DNA of 64,000 bases from Roseiarcus sp963783175 (GTDB lineage: Bacteria > Pseudomonadota > Alphaproteobacteria > Rhizobiales > Beijerinckiaceae): positions 62,001 through 126,000 of the forward strand of contig CAWANG010000007.1 in the NCBI GenBank assembly GCA_963783175.1, in the 5' to 3' direction. Shown here piece by piece: positions 25,339 to 33,918 of the stretch. A program made the position numbers and the translations under genes. How positions within the stretch are numbered: position 1 is the first letter of the stretch; the number at the start of each line of letters is the position of its first letter. The notes beneath the pieces were generated by a model. That model was not told where the DNA came from, did no database searches, and worked only from the letters and a program-made list of their open reading frames with translations.

Positions 25339-26520
25339 TTGACGCCGACCCGATCCTCCCTTCCCGTGATCCTGGACGTTGCCGAACGTGGCGTCGCCGA
25401 CGCCCTGTTCTCGGCGCCGTTCGGCCTCTTCGGCAAGCAGAAGATCCGCGCCATGATCGGGCGCAAACTGATCCGGGCCGAGATTCCGCTCGAACCCTCG
25501 CAGCTCCAGCCCGCGAGCCTTGATCTGAGGATCAGCAAGGAAGCCTACCGCGTTCGCGCGAGCTTCTTGCCCGGGCGCGGCTCAACCGTCCGCGACCGGC
25601 TGCAAAGCCTCAACGCCGAGCCGGTGTCGCTCGCGGGCAAAGGGGCCGTGCTCGAGAAAGGCATCGTCTATGTCGCGCGGCTCATTGAGCGGCTCGAGCT
25701 CAGGCCCAACCTTTCCGGCGCTGCAAATCCGAAGAGCTCGACCGGCCGGCTCGACATCTTCACCCGGCTCATCGTTGACGGCGCCGAGGCGTTCGACGAC
25801 GTGCCGCTCGACTATAAGGGCGAGCTGTGGCTCGAGATTTCGCCGCGCAGCTTCAGCGTTCGGGTCAAGGCGGGGTCGAAACTGAGCCAGGTCCGGTTCC
25901 GCAGCCGCAATTCCCAGCAGCGAGAGCGGCACACGTTCACCCTCGAGGACGCCGAGATTCGCAAGCGCCACGCCGTCTGTCCGCTTGTCGACAGCCTGCT
26001 CGACTTGCGCGAGGGCGTGGTGCTGCGGATCGATCTTGGGGGTCTCGGCGAAAGCATCGTCGGGTACCGGGCGATCAAGAACAGCGACGTGATCGACGTC
26101 AATCGGGTCGGCGGCTATCGAATCGAGGATTTCTGGGAGCCGATCCACGCCCGTGAAGACCGGCGGCTGATTCTCGATCCCGACCAGTTCTACATTCTCG
26201 CCTCGCGCGAGAAAGTGCAGATACCGGCCGATCTCGCCGCCGAGATGGCGCCCATCGACCCGGCGATCGGGGAGTTTCGCGTCCACTACGCCGGCTTCTT
26301 CGATCCCGGCTTCGGGCAAGGGGCGGACGGGCGGCCGACGGCGCGCGCGGTGCTCGAAGTGCGCAGCCGCGACGTGCCGTTCCTGCTCGAGGACGCCCAG
26401 CCGGTCGGCCGCCTCGTGTACGAAAAGCTCGCCGGCCCCGCCGACGAGCTTTATGGCGCCGACGCGAGCTCCAACTATCAGCACCAGGGGCTCAAACTCT
26501 CGAAGCACTTCCGCGTTTAG
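25339..26520 (+). CDS. dcd: 2'-deoxycytidine 5'-triphosphate deaminase, long double-domain form
   Basis: 393 residues from a TTG at 25339 (a GTG at 25366 is an alternative start). Long alphaproteobacterial dCTP deaminase with two dUTPase-like beta domains: IRAEIPLEPSQLQPASLDLRIS near residue 45 is the family entry motif; NPKSSTGRLDIFTRLIVDGAEAFDDVP and YKGELWLEISPRSFSVRVKAGSKLSQVRF follow in the first domain; the second contains DRRLILDPDQFYILASREKVQIPADLAAEM and IGEFRVHYAGFFDPGFG. It converts dCTP to dUTP for thymidylate synthesis. It stands alone, divergent from metZ. Confidence 0.88.
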   Translation: MTPTRSSLPVILDVAERGVADALFSAPFGLFGKQKIRAMIGRKLIRAEIPLEPSQLQPASLDLRISKEAYRVRASFLPGRGSTVRDRLQSLNAEPVSLAGKGAVLEKGIVYVARLIERLELRPNLSGAANPKSSTGRLDIFTRLIVDGAEAFDDVPLDYKGELWLEISPRSFSVRVKAGSKLSQVRFRSRNSQQRERHTFTLEDAEIRKRHAVCPLVDSLLDLREGVVLRIDLGGLGESIVGYRAIKNSDVIDVNRVGGYRIEDFWEPIHAREDRRLILDPDQFYILASREKVQIPADLAAEMAPIDPAIGEFRVHYAGFFDPGFGQGADGRPTARAVLEVRSRDVPFLLEDAQPVGRLVYEKLAGPADELYGADASSNYQHQGLKLSKHFRV

Positions 26521-26727
26521 GCGCGGGCGGCCTCAGCGGGCCATGCGCCTCCCGATCCAGGTCCCCCGGGGTTCCCCGATCGGAATCTCACATTTCGCTT
26601 GGCGAGAGGCCATCTTTTCCTATATGAGGTCGAGGTGGCGCGGCGCCGGGAGGCTCCGCGCCGCGAGTTTTTCTGGCCGGGCCGAGAGGCCGCCGCTGCG
26701 CCGGAAGCCCCAAACCCACATCGAGCA

Positions 26728-26925
26728 ATGACCAACCCGTTCGAGTTCATTCAGCAAGTCCGCGCCGAGGCCGCCAAGGTGGTCTGGCCGACTAGGCGCG
26801 AGACGCTCATCACCACCGGCCTGGTGCTGGTGCTGGTGGTGTTCACGAGCCTGTTCTTCGTCGTCGTCGATCAGGTGCTGCGCCAGGTCGTGTCGCTGGC
26901 GCTCGGCTTCGGCCGCGGCGGCTAA
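26728..26925 (+). CDS. secE: preprotein translocase subunit SecE
   Basis: 65 residues: a short amphipathic helix (NPFEFIQQVRAEAAKVVWPTRRETL, with the conserved K-V-x-W-P-x-R) followed by one membrane helix (LITTGLVLVLVVFTSLFFVVVDQVLR). This is the single-TM SecE typical of alphaproteobacteria; it clamps SecY. nusG follows 49 bases downstream, the usual secE-nusG order. The tRNA-Trp gene that often precedes secE is not present in the 207 bases upstream. Confidence 0.95.
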   Translation: MTNPFEFIQQVRAEAAKVVWPTRRETLITTGLVLVLVVFTSLFFVVVDQVLRQVVSLALGFGRGG

Positions 26926-26974
26926 ACGGCGACGTTGGATGAGCGACTTAAGAATTGATGCGGAACGCCTGAAC

Positions 26975-27505
26975 ATGAACATGCGCTGGTACATCGTCCA
27001 CGCCTATTCCAACTTCGAGAAGAAGGTCGCCGAATCCATTCGCGAGCAGTCGAGCCAGCGCGGCCTCTCCAACAAGTTCGAAGAAATTCTGGTGCCGACC
27101 GAGCAGGTCGTGGAAGTGCGACGCGGGCGCAAGATCAACTCGGAACGGAAGTTTTTCCCGGGCTATGTGCTGGTCAAATGCGACCTCACCGACGAGGTCT
27201 ACCACCTGATCAAGAATACGCCCAAGGTGACCGGCTTTCTCGGGGCCGACAAGAAGCCGATGCCGATCCCCGATCATGAGGCTGACCGGATCAAGGGACA
27301 GGTCGCCGACGGAGTCGAGCGGCCGAAGGCGGCGATCCGGTTCGAGATCGGCGAAAATGTGCGCGTCGCCGACGGGCCGTTCGCCTCCTTCAACGGGGTA
27401 GTCGAGGAAGTCGACGAGTCGCGTTCGCGAGTCAAGGTCGCCGTGTCGATCTTCGGCCGGGCGACGCCGGTCGATCTCGAATACGGCCAGGTGGAAAAGG
27501 TCTGA
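26975..27505 (+). CDS. nusG: transcription termination/antitermination protein NusG
   Basis: 176 residues. The N-terminal NGN domain MRWYIVHAYSNFEKKVAESIREQ, with FFPGYVLVKCDLTDEVYHLIKNTPKVTGFLG, is complete and the KOW domain is present at the C-terminus (FEIGENVRVADGPFASFNGVVEEVDESRSRVKVAVSIFGRATPVDLEYGQVEKV). It binds RNA polymerase and Rho or ribosomes. Ribosomal protein genes rplK-rplA, which often follow nusG, are absent here; msrP follows instead, so the usual secE-nusG-rpl order is broken. Confidence 0.97.
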   Translation: MNMRWYIVHAYSNFEKKVAESIREQSSQRGLSNKFEEILVPTEQVVEVRRGRKINSERKFFPGYVLVKCDLTDEVYHLIKNTPKVTGFLGADKKPMPIPDHEADRIKGQVADGVERPKAAIRFEIGENVRVADGPFASFNGVVEEVDESRSRVKVAVSIFGRATPVDLEYGQVEKV

Positions 27506-27638
27506 CCGGACGAAGCGTTTGTCGCCTTCCGAGGGCCGGCCGATTTCGCGGTAACATTTCTCCTGTTTGCGCCGTAATGAGAGCGCGCTTGGGAGGAGAT
27601 CCAGGTCTCCGGCCCGGTCGCGTCGCGAGGAGGAGGTC

Positions 27639-28586
27639 ATGCATTACCATCGCCGAAAGGGCTGGGAGATCCCGGCGAGCAGCGCGACGCCGGAAGCGCT
27701 TTTTATCGATCGGCGATCGGTTCTGGCCGGTCTTGGCGCGAGCGGCGCGCTCGCCGCATGGGCGGGCCGGGCGCGGGCGGAGGACGCCGATCCGTCGGCC
27801 GCGCTCTATCCCGCCAAGGGCAACGACGCCTACAAGCTCGATCGCGACGTGACGCCGGAGAAATACAATCTCAACTACAACAACTTTTATGAGTTCAGCA
27901 CCAACAAGCGTCTCGACGCCGGTTCCTTGAAGACGCGTCCGTGGACGGTCAAATTCGAAGGGCTGGTCGAGAAAGAGCAGACCGTCGACATCGACGCGCT
28001 GATCAAGACCATGGGGCTCGAGGAGCGTCTCTATCGCCACCGCTGCGTCGAAGCCTGGTCGATGGCGATCCCCTGGACCGGCTTCCCGCTGCGCAAGCTT
28101 GTCGACTTCGCGCGTCCGCTGTCCTCGGCCAAATACGTGCAGTTCGAGACCTTCCTCGACAAGAAAATGGCGCCCGGGCAACGCTCCTTCATGCCCTGGC
28201 CCTATATCGAGGGCCTGACGATGGCCGAGGCGGCGAACGACCTCGCCTTCATCGCCACCGGAGCCTATGGCAAGCCGCTGGCCAAGGTTCAGGGCGCCCC
28301 GATCCGCCTCGCGACCCCGTGGAAATATGGATTCAAGTCCATCAAGTCGATCGTCAGGGTATCGTTCGTCGACAAGAGGCCGCAGACGTTCTGGGAGACC
28401 TTGGGACCAGACGAATACGGCTTCTGGGCCAACGTCAATCCGGATGTGCCCCATCCCCGCTGGAGCCAGGCGCGCGAGAACTTCCTCAACGACAATTCCC
28501 AACGCCCGACGCTGCTGTTCAACGGCTATGGCGAGCAAGTCGCCTCGCTCTACAAAGGGCTCGACAAAGAGCCGCTCTACATGTGA
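27639..28586 (+). CDS. msrP: periplasmic protein-methionine-sulfoxide reductase catalytic subunit MsrP
   Basis: 315 residues from the ATG at 27639, directly after a strong GGAGGAGG site. It begins with a Tat leader (IDRRSVLAGLGASGALAAWAGRARA). The sulfite-oxidase-fold core has YNNFYEFSTNK, the Mo-ligand Cys136 in RHRCVEAWSMAIPWTGFPL, and the C-terminal YGFKSIKSIVRVSFVDKRPQTFWE typical of YedY/MsrP. It repairs methionine sulfoxide in periplasmic proteins with electrons from the haem membrane protein MsrQ. No msrQ gene is adjacent, so its electron donor must be encoded elsewhere. Confidence 0.94.
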   Translation: MHYHRRKGWEIPASSATPEALFIDRRSVLAGLGASGALAAWAGRARAEDADPSAALYPAKGNDAYKLDRDVTPEKYNLNYNNFYEFSTNKRLDAGSLKTRPWTVKFEGLVEKEQTVDIDALIKTMGLEERLYRHRCVEAWSMAIPWTGFPLRKLVDFARPLSSAKYVQFETFLDKKMAPGQRSFMPWPYIEGLTMAEAANDLAFIATGAYGKPLAKVQGAPIRLATPWKYGFKSIKSIVRVSFVDKRPQTFWETLGPDEYGFWANVNPDVPHPRWSQARENFLNDNSQRPTLLFNGYGEQVASLYKGLDKEPLYM

Positions 28587-28782
28587 GCTTTCGCCGAACC
28601 GCGTGTACCGGCGGCGCGCGATTCCAGCCTCAGAGTTTTCGCCTTCTTACCAGCTCTAAGCCGATGTCGCGCCAACGCGAGCCGCTCTGCGTCTCAGCCT
28701 TGCGCAATTCGGCTATCCGTGCATATTCCGCCGCGGTTCGCGGAAGCCTTGGTTGTGGCAGCAACTGGCGGAAAGGGGCGAA

Positions 28783-29412
28783 ATGAGTGGTATTTCCGAG
28801 CCGCCTTTTCCGCCCGTCTCTTTGCGGAAGAAAAGCAGAGCCCTGTCATTCGGCCTTTCTCTTATTGACCCTCGCGCGTGGTCCCAACTGTTCCGCATAG
28901 TCCACTACTACAACTACAGCTATGTCCGTCCTCGACGGCTGGCGGATATAGGACCAGGCGTGCGAATGGCTCCTAACGTATCGCTGAGGAACGGCGAGCG
29001 GATCAAGATTGGCGCCTATTCTCACATCGGGCCCCGTTGCTCGATTTGGGCCGGGGATTCGGTCGGCCGGATCACGCTTGGCCGCCACGCTTTGTTGGGA
29101 CCCGAAGTCTTCATCACCGCTTCGAACTACCGGACCGAGCCGGGAACGCCGGTCATGGATCAGCCCAAAATGGAGCGCGACGTGGTCATCGGCGACGACG
29201 TCTGGCTTGGCGCACGGGTCATGGTGGTCGCCGGCGTGGAGATCGGGGACGGCTGTATCATCGGCGCGAGTTCGGTGGTCACCCGGTCGATCCCCGCCAG
29301 CTCAATTGCGGTCGGAAACCCAGCCCGCGTCGTGGGCCACAGGGGAGAGCCGAACGCTGAGGCTGCGGTTCGGGAAACGAATGTCCAGTTGGGCGCCTCC
29401 GGAGCGAGGTGA
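28783..29412 (+). CDS. left-handed beta-helix O-acetyltransferase (WcaF/maltose acetyltransferase type)
   Basis: 209 residues from the ATG at 28783, preceded by AAAGGGGCG. After an N-terminal helical part (FRIVHYYNYSYVRPRRLADIG) come hexapeptide turns: IGPGVRMAPNVSLRNGERIKIGAYSHIGPRCSIWAGDSV, then LGRHALLGPEVFITASNYR and VVIGDDVWLGARVMVVAGVEIGDGCIIGASSVVTRSIPASSIAVGNPARVVG. The signature is that of CoA-dependent acyltransferases that modify sugars. It opens a cluster acetyltransferase-ACP-glycosyltransferase on the same strand, so surface-glycan modification is likely. The acyl donor is unknown; an acyl-ACP rather than CoA is conceivable given its neighbour. Confidence 0.85.
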   Translation: MSGISEPPFPPVSLRKKSRALSFGLSLIDPRAWSQLFRIVHYYNYSYVRPRRLADIGPGVRMAPNVSLRNGERIKIGAYSHIGPRCSIWAGDSVGRITLGRHALLGPEVFITASNYRTEPGTPVMDQPKMERDVVIGDDVWLGARVMVVAGVEIGDGCIIGASSVVTRSIPASSIAVGNPARVVGHRGEPNAEAAVRETNVQLGASGAR

Positions 29413-29474
29413 CGTTCGGCCCGTCCGGCTGCGCTCTCAGGCCAGAAAATCTTACAATCGCGGAGGCGGAGTCG

Positions 29475-29714
29475 ATGACGGTTAGGGACCGGGTATTTAA
29501 CGCGTTCAAAGAGAGCTTCGACCTTGATGACGGGACCAATACGTCAACGCTTGTTTATCAAGCCTACCCGGCTTGGACGTCGATCGGTCATATGATTCTG
29601 GTCGCTGCACTTGAATCGGAATTCGATACGATGCTGGAGACGGACGACATTCTTGAAATGAGCAACTTCGAAAAAACGGTATCGATCATGAGCAAATACG
29701 CCAATGACGCTTGA
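29475..29714 (+). CDS. stand-alone acyl carrier protein
   Basis: 79 residues from the ATG at 29475; GTG 29409 would only add a poor leader. Helix 1 reads TVRDRVFNAFKESFDLDD. The phosphopantetheine attachment Ser is expected in the AYPAWTSIGHMILVAALESEFDTMLETDDILEM segment, in the position of the usual D-S-L (here T-S-I), and helix 3 follows with MSNFEKTVSIMSKYAND. The Asp normally before Ser is a Thr. It does not stand next to fabF/fabG as the fatty acid acpP does, but between an acetyltransferase and a glycosyltransferase, so it probably serves a dedicated acyl or amino-acyl transfer. Confidence 0.75.
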   Translation: MTVRDRVFNAFKESFDLDDGTNTSTLVYQAYPAWTSIGHMILVAALESEFDTMLETDDILEMSNFEKTVSIMSKYANDA

Positions 29715-29831
29715 GGTCAAACAGAATGCTGCCCGGTGCGACGGACTTCTGCGCCGTGGCGCAATTCCGGGCTTATCGGTTGGTGGGCTCGCATCGAACT
29801 GCCCTCCGCTCGGTTGAGGAGTGATCGCCGG

Positions 29832-30870
29832 ATGCCAGTCGCCGCCGAGGTTCCGATCGTCATCGTGGGGTTTGGACATCCGGAAGACACCGTCAAATGC
29901 CTCAGCGCGATTGGAAGGCAACGCGGCTGTCCAAAATTCGAGGTTTTCATCTGCGAAAATGGCGGGCCTGCCGCGTTCGATGCGCTGGAGAAGGCCTCGT
30001 CGGAAAAGGGCGGTCCCTGCGAGGGGGAAGTCGAGCACATAGAGCCGGCATCGGATGAGTTCGTGCGGGCGGCCAGGCTACGGCTCGACGGGGGGCAGAC
30101 GCCGGTCACCATTGCGCAGGCGAACGACAATTTCGGCTTTGCCGGGGGAACCAACGCATGGATTCGGCCTTTGCTCGCCGAACCCGGCTGGACCGCAGTC
30201 TGGATCCTCAACCCGGACACATGGCCTGAACCCGACGCCCTGGCGGAGCTCGTCGACTACGCCAAGAAGCGAGGCAAAGGCATGGTCGGAAGCCGAACTC
30301 ATGATCCCTGGCCGATCCGACATCGCCTCGTCCCGGGGCTTGAAATGGAACAAGCTCAGCGCCAGGCTGACTGGCGTCGACATCTTTGCTCCGGTGTCGC
30401 CTGCTCCAGACCCCGAAGACGTCGAACGACGGATGGATTCCCCAACCGGGCCATCAATGTATGTCACCAGAGATTGCATCGAGCGGGTCGGCTTGATGGA
30501 CGAATCCTTTTTTCTGTATTGGGAGGAAGTCGACTGGGCGATCCGCGCCAGGGCGGCCTGTTGCGGCATTGGCTACGCCCACAATTCCGTGGTTCCCCAC
30601 ATCAGCGGCAGCTCGAGCGGCGCCGTCAGAGATCGGGCCAAACGATCGTCTTTTTCGGTCTATTTGAGCAATCGAAATCAACTTCACTTCGTACGCCGGC
30701 ATCATCCGCGCTGGTTTCTCTGGACCCTGTTCGTAGCTTTCCTCAGGAGCGGCCAGTATCTGGCGGCCGGATCGACGCGCAATTTTGCCGCCGCGGTCAA
30801 AGGGCTCATCGCCGGCCTGCGCGGCGAAAAGGGCCGCCCGAAGGTGGCCCCGGATCACGCGGCTGTTTGA
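29832..30870 (+). CDS. GT2 family (rhamnosyltransferase-like) glycosyltransferase with a one-base frameshift
   Basis: After removing one base the product is 345 residues. N-terminal frame: VPIVIVGFGHPEDTVKCLSAIGRQ, ENGGPAAFDALE, QANDNFGFAGGTNAWIRPLLAEPGWTAVWILNPDTWPEPDALAEL, the donor-binding and D-x-D-like (NPDT) region of GT2. The frame changes at an extra A near 30296-30297 (after GKGMVGSR) and continues LMIPGRSDIASSRGLKWNKLSARLTGVDIFAP, then GPSMYVTRDCIERVGLMDESFFLYWEEVDWAIRARAACCGIGYAHNSVVPHI, the usual E-E-x-D-x-x-x-R acceptor motif. A real mutation or a sequence error. It belongs with the acetyltransferase and ACP genes upstream. Confidence 0.85.
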
Positions 30871-30948
30871 ACCTCGACAGCGCCGGCCGCGCCCGGCGCA
30901 GGCTTTGCATCCCCAGACTTCAGGTGCAACGGCGCTGCACCGCCGCCG

Positions 30949-31842
30949 TCAATATCGCCAACGCTGCGCCGAGGTGATGAGGAAGTCGCGGAAAGCCTGG
31001 ACCCGCGCGACATTCTTGAGCTCCTCGCTATAGACGAGGAAGCAGTCCATCTCGGGCATGTCGGCCTGGGGCAGCAGGCGGACTAGCCCCGACTGCGGCT
31101 GGACGCAATAGTCGGGCAATACGGCGATGCCGACGCTGTTCTCAACCGCGTGGGTCATCGCGGCGAGATTATTGACCGTGATCTGCGGCGTGCGCGGGGT
31201 CTTCGGGTCGCGCCCCAGGCTCAAAAGCGAGTTGAGATCGTAAAGCAGATGGGTCGCCGTCGGCGCGCCGAACGCGACCAGATGATGCTGGTCGAGATCT
31301 TCGACCTTGCGCGGCTGGGGGTGCTTTCTGAGATAGTCGGCTGCGGCGTAGGCGTGGAAATGCACGGTGAACAGCCGCCGCCGGATCAAGTCAGGCTGGC
31401 TCGGCTCGCGCAGGCGCAATGCGACGTCCGCCTCCCGCATGCCGAGGTCGAGATCGTCGTCCGACAACAGCAATTGCAGCTTGATTTCCGGGTAGAGATC
31501 GACGAACTCGCCGAGCCGCGGGGCGAGCCAATTGGCGCCGAGGCCAAGAGTTGTCGTGACCCGCAATTCGCCGTGCGGCTTCTCGCGACTGTCGATGAGG
31601 CGGCTCCGCACCGCGTCGAGCTTGAGCACCACGTCGCGCACCGCGCCAAGCAGCATTTCGCCTTGCTCGGTCAATATGAGCCCCCGCGCGTGGCGATGGA
31701 ACAATGGCGCGCCGAGGTCGCTCTCCAGCGCTCCGACCTGACGGCTCACCGCCGACTGGCTTAAGCCCAGCGTCTCGCCCGCGTGCGTGAACGACCCCGC
31801 ATCGGCGGCGGCCTGAAACACGCGCAGCTTGTCCCAGTCCAT
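30949..31842 (-). CDS. LysR-family transcriptional regulator
   Basis: 297 residues. The N-terminal winged helix reads MDWDKLRVFQAAADAGSFTHAGETLGLSQSAVSRQVGALESDLGAPLFHRHARGLILTEQGE; the substrate-binding domain follows (HGELRVTTTLGLGANWLAPRLGEFVDLYPEIKLQLLLSDDDLDLGMREADVALRLREPSQPDL). The regulator faces the same way as trxB just upstream (31912, 69-base gap), a pairing seen in other Rhizobiales. The effector and target genes are unknown. Convergent with the frameshifted glycosyltransferase. Confidence 0.92.
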   Translation of the reverse strand: MDWDKLRVFQAAADAGSFTHAGETLGLSQSAVSRQVGALESDLGAPLFHRHARGLILTEQGEMLLGAVRDVVLKLDAVRSRLIDSREKPHGELRVTTTLGLGANWLAPRLGEFVDLYPEIKLQLLLSDDDLDLGMREADVALRLREPSQPDLIRRRLFTVHFHAYAAADYLRKHPQPRKVEDLDQHHLVAFGAPTATHLLYDLNSLLSLGRDPKTPRTPQITVNNLAAMTHAVENSVGIAVLPDYCVQPQSGLVRLLPQADMPEMDCFLVYSEELKNVARVQAFRDFLITSAQRWRY

Positions 31843-31911
31843 AGGCGTTTCCCTGGCCCGTCCGGCTCATTGATCTACCGCGGTCACGCTCGGCTTGGCG
31901 CCCGCGCCGGC

Positions 31912-32913
31912 TTACTCGGCCGCCGCGCGCTTCGGCTGCTCCGCCGCGAGCCAGCGCTCGGCCTCGAGCGCGGCCATGCAGCCGAGCCCTGCGGCGGTGA
32001 CCGCCTGGCGGAACACGTCGTCGGCGACGTCGCCGGCGGCGAAAACGCCCTCGACGCTGGTAGCCGTCGAGCCCGGCGCCGTCTGAACGTAGCCGTTCAA
32101 CTTCAGCTCCACTTGTCCGCGCACCAGTTCGGTCGCCGGTTCATGTCCGATCGCGACGAAGACGCCGTCGGCCGACAAGTCGTCAAGCGCGCCAGTGACG
32201 ACGTTCCTGACCCTGACCCCGGTAACGCCGAGCGGCGTCCGCTCGCCGAGGATTGCCTCGACGACATTGTTCCACCGGATCGAGACATTATGGCGCGCCG
32301 CGAGGCGCTCGCGAAGGATTTTCTCAGCTCGGAAGGAATCCCGTCGATGCACGACGGTCACATGGGCGGCGATGTTGGAGAGATGCAGCGCCTCCTCGAC
32401 CGCGGTATTGCCGCCGCCGACGACAACCACCGACTTGCCGCGGAAGAAGAACCCGTCGCAGGTCGCGCAGGCCGAGACGCCGAAGCCCTTGAACGTATTC
32501 TCGCTTGCGATGCCAAGCCATTTGGCTTTGGCGCCGGTCGCCAGGATGATCGCCTCGGCGGCGAGCGTTCGGCCGCTGTCGCACCGGACGATGAACGGCC
32601 GCCGTCCAAGCTCGAGCGCAGTCACATATTCGCCCTCGATGCGCGCGCCGACGTTCGCGGCCTGGGCGCGCATCTGCTCCATGAGCCAAGGGCCCTGGAT
32701 CGGCTCGGCGAATCCGGGATAATTCTCGACATCGGTCGTGGTCATCAATTGTCCGCCCGGCTCGAAGCCGGTGAGCACCAGCGGCTTCAGAAGAGCGCGC
32801 GCAGCGTAGATCGCCGCCGTGTACGCGGCCGGCCCCGAGCCGATGATGACGATTCGCTCGTGCTCAATCCTGGACGAAGACAATTCAACCCCCGAATCTG
32901 GGCGCTCGTTCAC
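31912..32913 (-). CDS. trxB: thioredoxin reductase
   Basis: 333 residues. FAD-binding IVIIGSGPAAYTAAIYAARALLKPLVLTG, the redox-active CATCDG in VSACATCDGFFFRGK, the NADPH-binding VVVVGGGNTAVEEALHLSNIA with HRRD, and a C-terminal GVFAAGDVADDVFRQAVTAAGLGCMAALEAERWL are all intact. It keeps thioredoxin reduced with NADPH in the cytosol. The first 18 residues before IVIIGSG are a variable leader; the ATG at 32913 is the only start in reach. The gene is followed by a LysR regulator. Confidence 0.96.
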   Translation of the reverse strand: MNERPDSGVELSSSRIEHERIVIIGSGPAAYTAAIYAARALLKPLVLTGFEPGGQLMTTTDVENYPGFAEPIQGPWLMEQMRAQAANVGARIEGEYVTALELGRRPFIVRCDSGRTLAAEAIILATGAKAKWLGIASENTFKGFGVSACATCDGFFFRGKSVVVVGGGNTAVEEALHLSNIAAHVTVVHRRDSFRAEKILRERLAARHNVSIRWNNVVEAILGERTPLGVTGVRVRNVVTGALDDLSADGVFVAIGHEPATELVRGQVELKLNGYVQTAPGSTATSVEGVFAAGDVADDVFRQAVTAAGLGCMAALEAERWLAAEQPKRAAAE

Positions 32914-32995
32914 CGACCCGCTCGCCGGGCCCGCGAATGCTAGCCCTTATATGGGGGTCAATGTTCGGCGACAACGGGCGCCCACGGTAGGATGA

Positions 32996-33214
32996 AGATC
33001 CCATCAGGAACCTGCTCTCGACCCATCGGACTTTGCCGCGCAGCGCGGAACGGTCGGAGTCGCAGATCCCGCTCTGTTCACCGAGGAACTGATCCGGGAA
33101 CGGCGGCTTCCGTTCTCGGCTCACAACCCCGACTTCCGCGTCGACCTGAACGCGATTCCGCTCGGGGCCAAAGTCGCCACCCTTTGTGTCATCGAGTTGA
33201 TGGTCAAAGTCTGA
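32996..33214 (+). pseudogene. start-less coding fragment, unknown protein C-terminus
   Basis: This frame reads about 72 residues that look like real protein (GTVGVADPALFTEEL, RLPFSAHNPDFRVDLNAI, PLGAKVATLCVIELMVKV) and ends at TGA 33212-33214, but an in-frame TGA sits directly upstream (32993-32995) and no ATG or GTG start precedes the conserved-looking part. Balanced composition and lack of Arg/Ser shadow bias set it apart from the other frames here. I read it as the remnant of a gene whose 5' part is gone. Family not recognised. Confidence 0.5.
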
Positions 33215-33634
33215 CTCGGGATCGGCTGGAACGTGGCTGCTTGGGACGACGGCCAACGCTCGGTTTGGGCGGACCTCGCACTGGCTTCAACGTCCGCTAT
33301 TCCGCCGACTCACGCCTTGCCGCGAGAACCCGTAGTTGGCGCCCGCGCGAGAAATGCAACAATTCTTTGCGATAATCAGAAGGCCGTGCTATCGTGTCCG
33401 CTGTCGTCGGGTTCGGCGGTCGCCGTCAGGCGCGGCTCGCGGTCGCTGGCGCATGGTCGCGCCGGTTTGGCGAGAGGATCCTCTTCTTGCGGACCATTCG
33501 TTTAAGTTATTGAAACGTTGGAGTATTTTAGACAAGAGCATTTTGTTTTCGTTGTCCTGGATTTTGATTTTGTTGCGTTGGGTTTGGATTTCGTTGCGCC
33601 GCCGGCTCCGTCCGCGTCGCTGGTGGAACTCGGC
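33215..33634. other. 420-base stretch without a supported gene
   Basis: I see no convincing coding frame. The part around 33480-33600 is richer in T (gttttcgttgtcctggattttgattttgttgcg) than its surroundings, and it lies downstream of the small gene at 33635-33895 (minus strand). No repeat or hairpin stands out. Confidence 0.5.
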
Positions 33635-33895
33635 TCAGTCGGCGGACGGCAGACGACGGATGACGAACTCGATCCGGTCGTCGGCGAGCTCGCGCCAGGA
33701 TTCGATCTCGGTCATATAGGCCGCCTTGGGGAAGCGCTCGAACCATTCGCGCGCTTTCTCACGCGCTTCGCCCCGCGGCAGGCAAAAGGTCTCGCGCCGC
33801 CAGGCGCTGTCGGTCGCGTCGAAGGTTCGGCGGCCGCCGCGCCGTTCCGCGACGCGGGCGGCCAGATCGATCGGCTTCTTGGTCTCCATCGCCAT
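33635..33895 (-). CDS. conserved-looking small hypothetical protein
   Basis: 86 residues, MAMETKKPIDLAARVAERRGG, then FDATDSAWRRETFCLPRGEAREKAREWFERFPKAAYMTEIESWRELADDRIEFVIRRLPSAD. Charged, helical N-terminal half and a possible beta/alpha tail with Trp and Tyr; no membrane segment or signal peptide. The composition is that of a real soluble protein. I do not recognise a family. It lies 23 bases after the EamA transporter gene on the same strand and may be co-transcribed with it. Confidence 0.6.
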   Translation of the reverse strand: MAMETKKPIDLAARVAERRGGRRTFDATDSAWRRETFCLPRGEAREKAREWFERFPKAAYMTEIESWRELADDRIEFVIRRLPSAD

Positions 33896-33918
33896 CGCGA
33901 CCCTCTTGACGCGAGAGC

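Noticed and set aside
26521..26727. tRNA-Trp expected before secE
   Set aside because: No cloverleaf or TTCRA-type arm was found in the interval.
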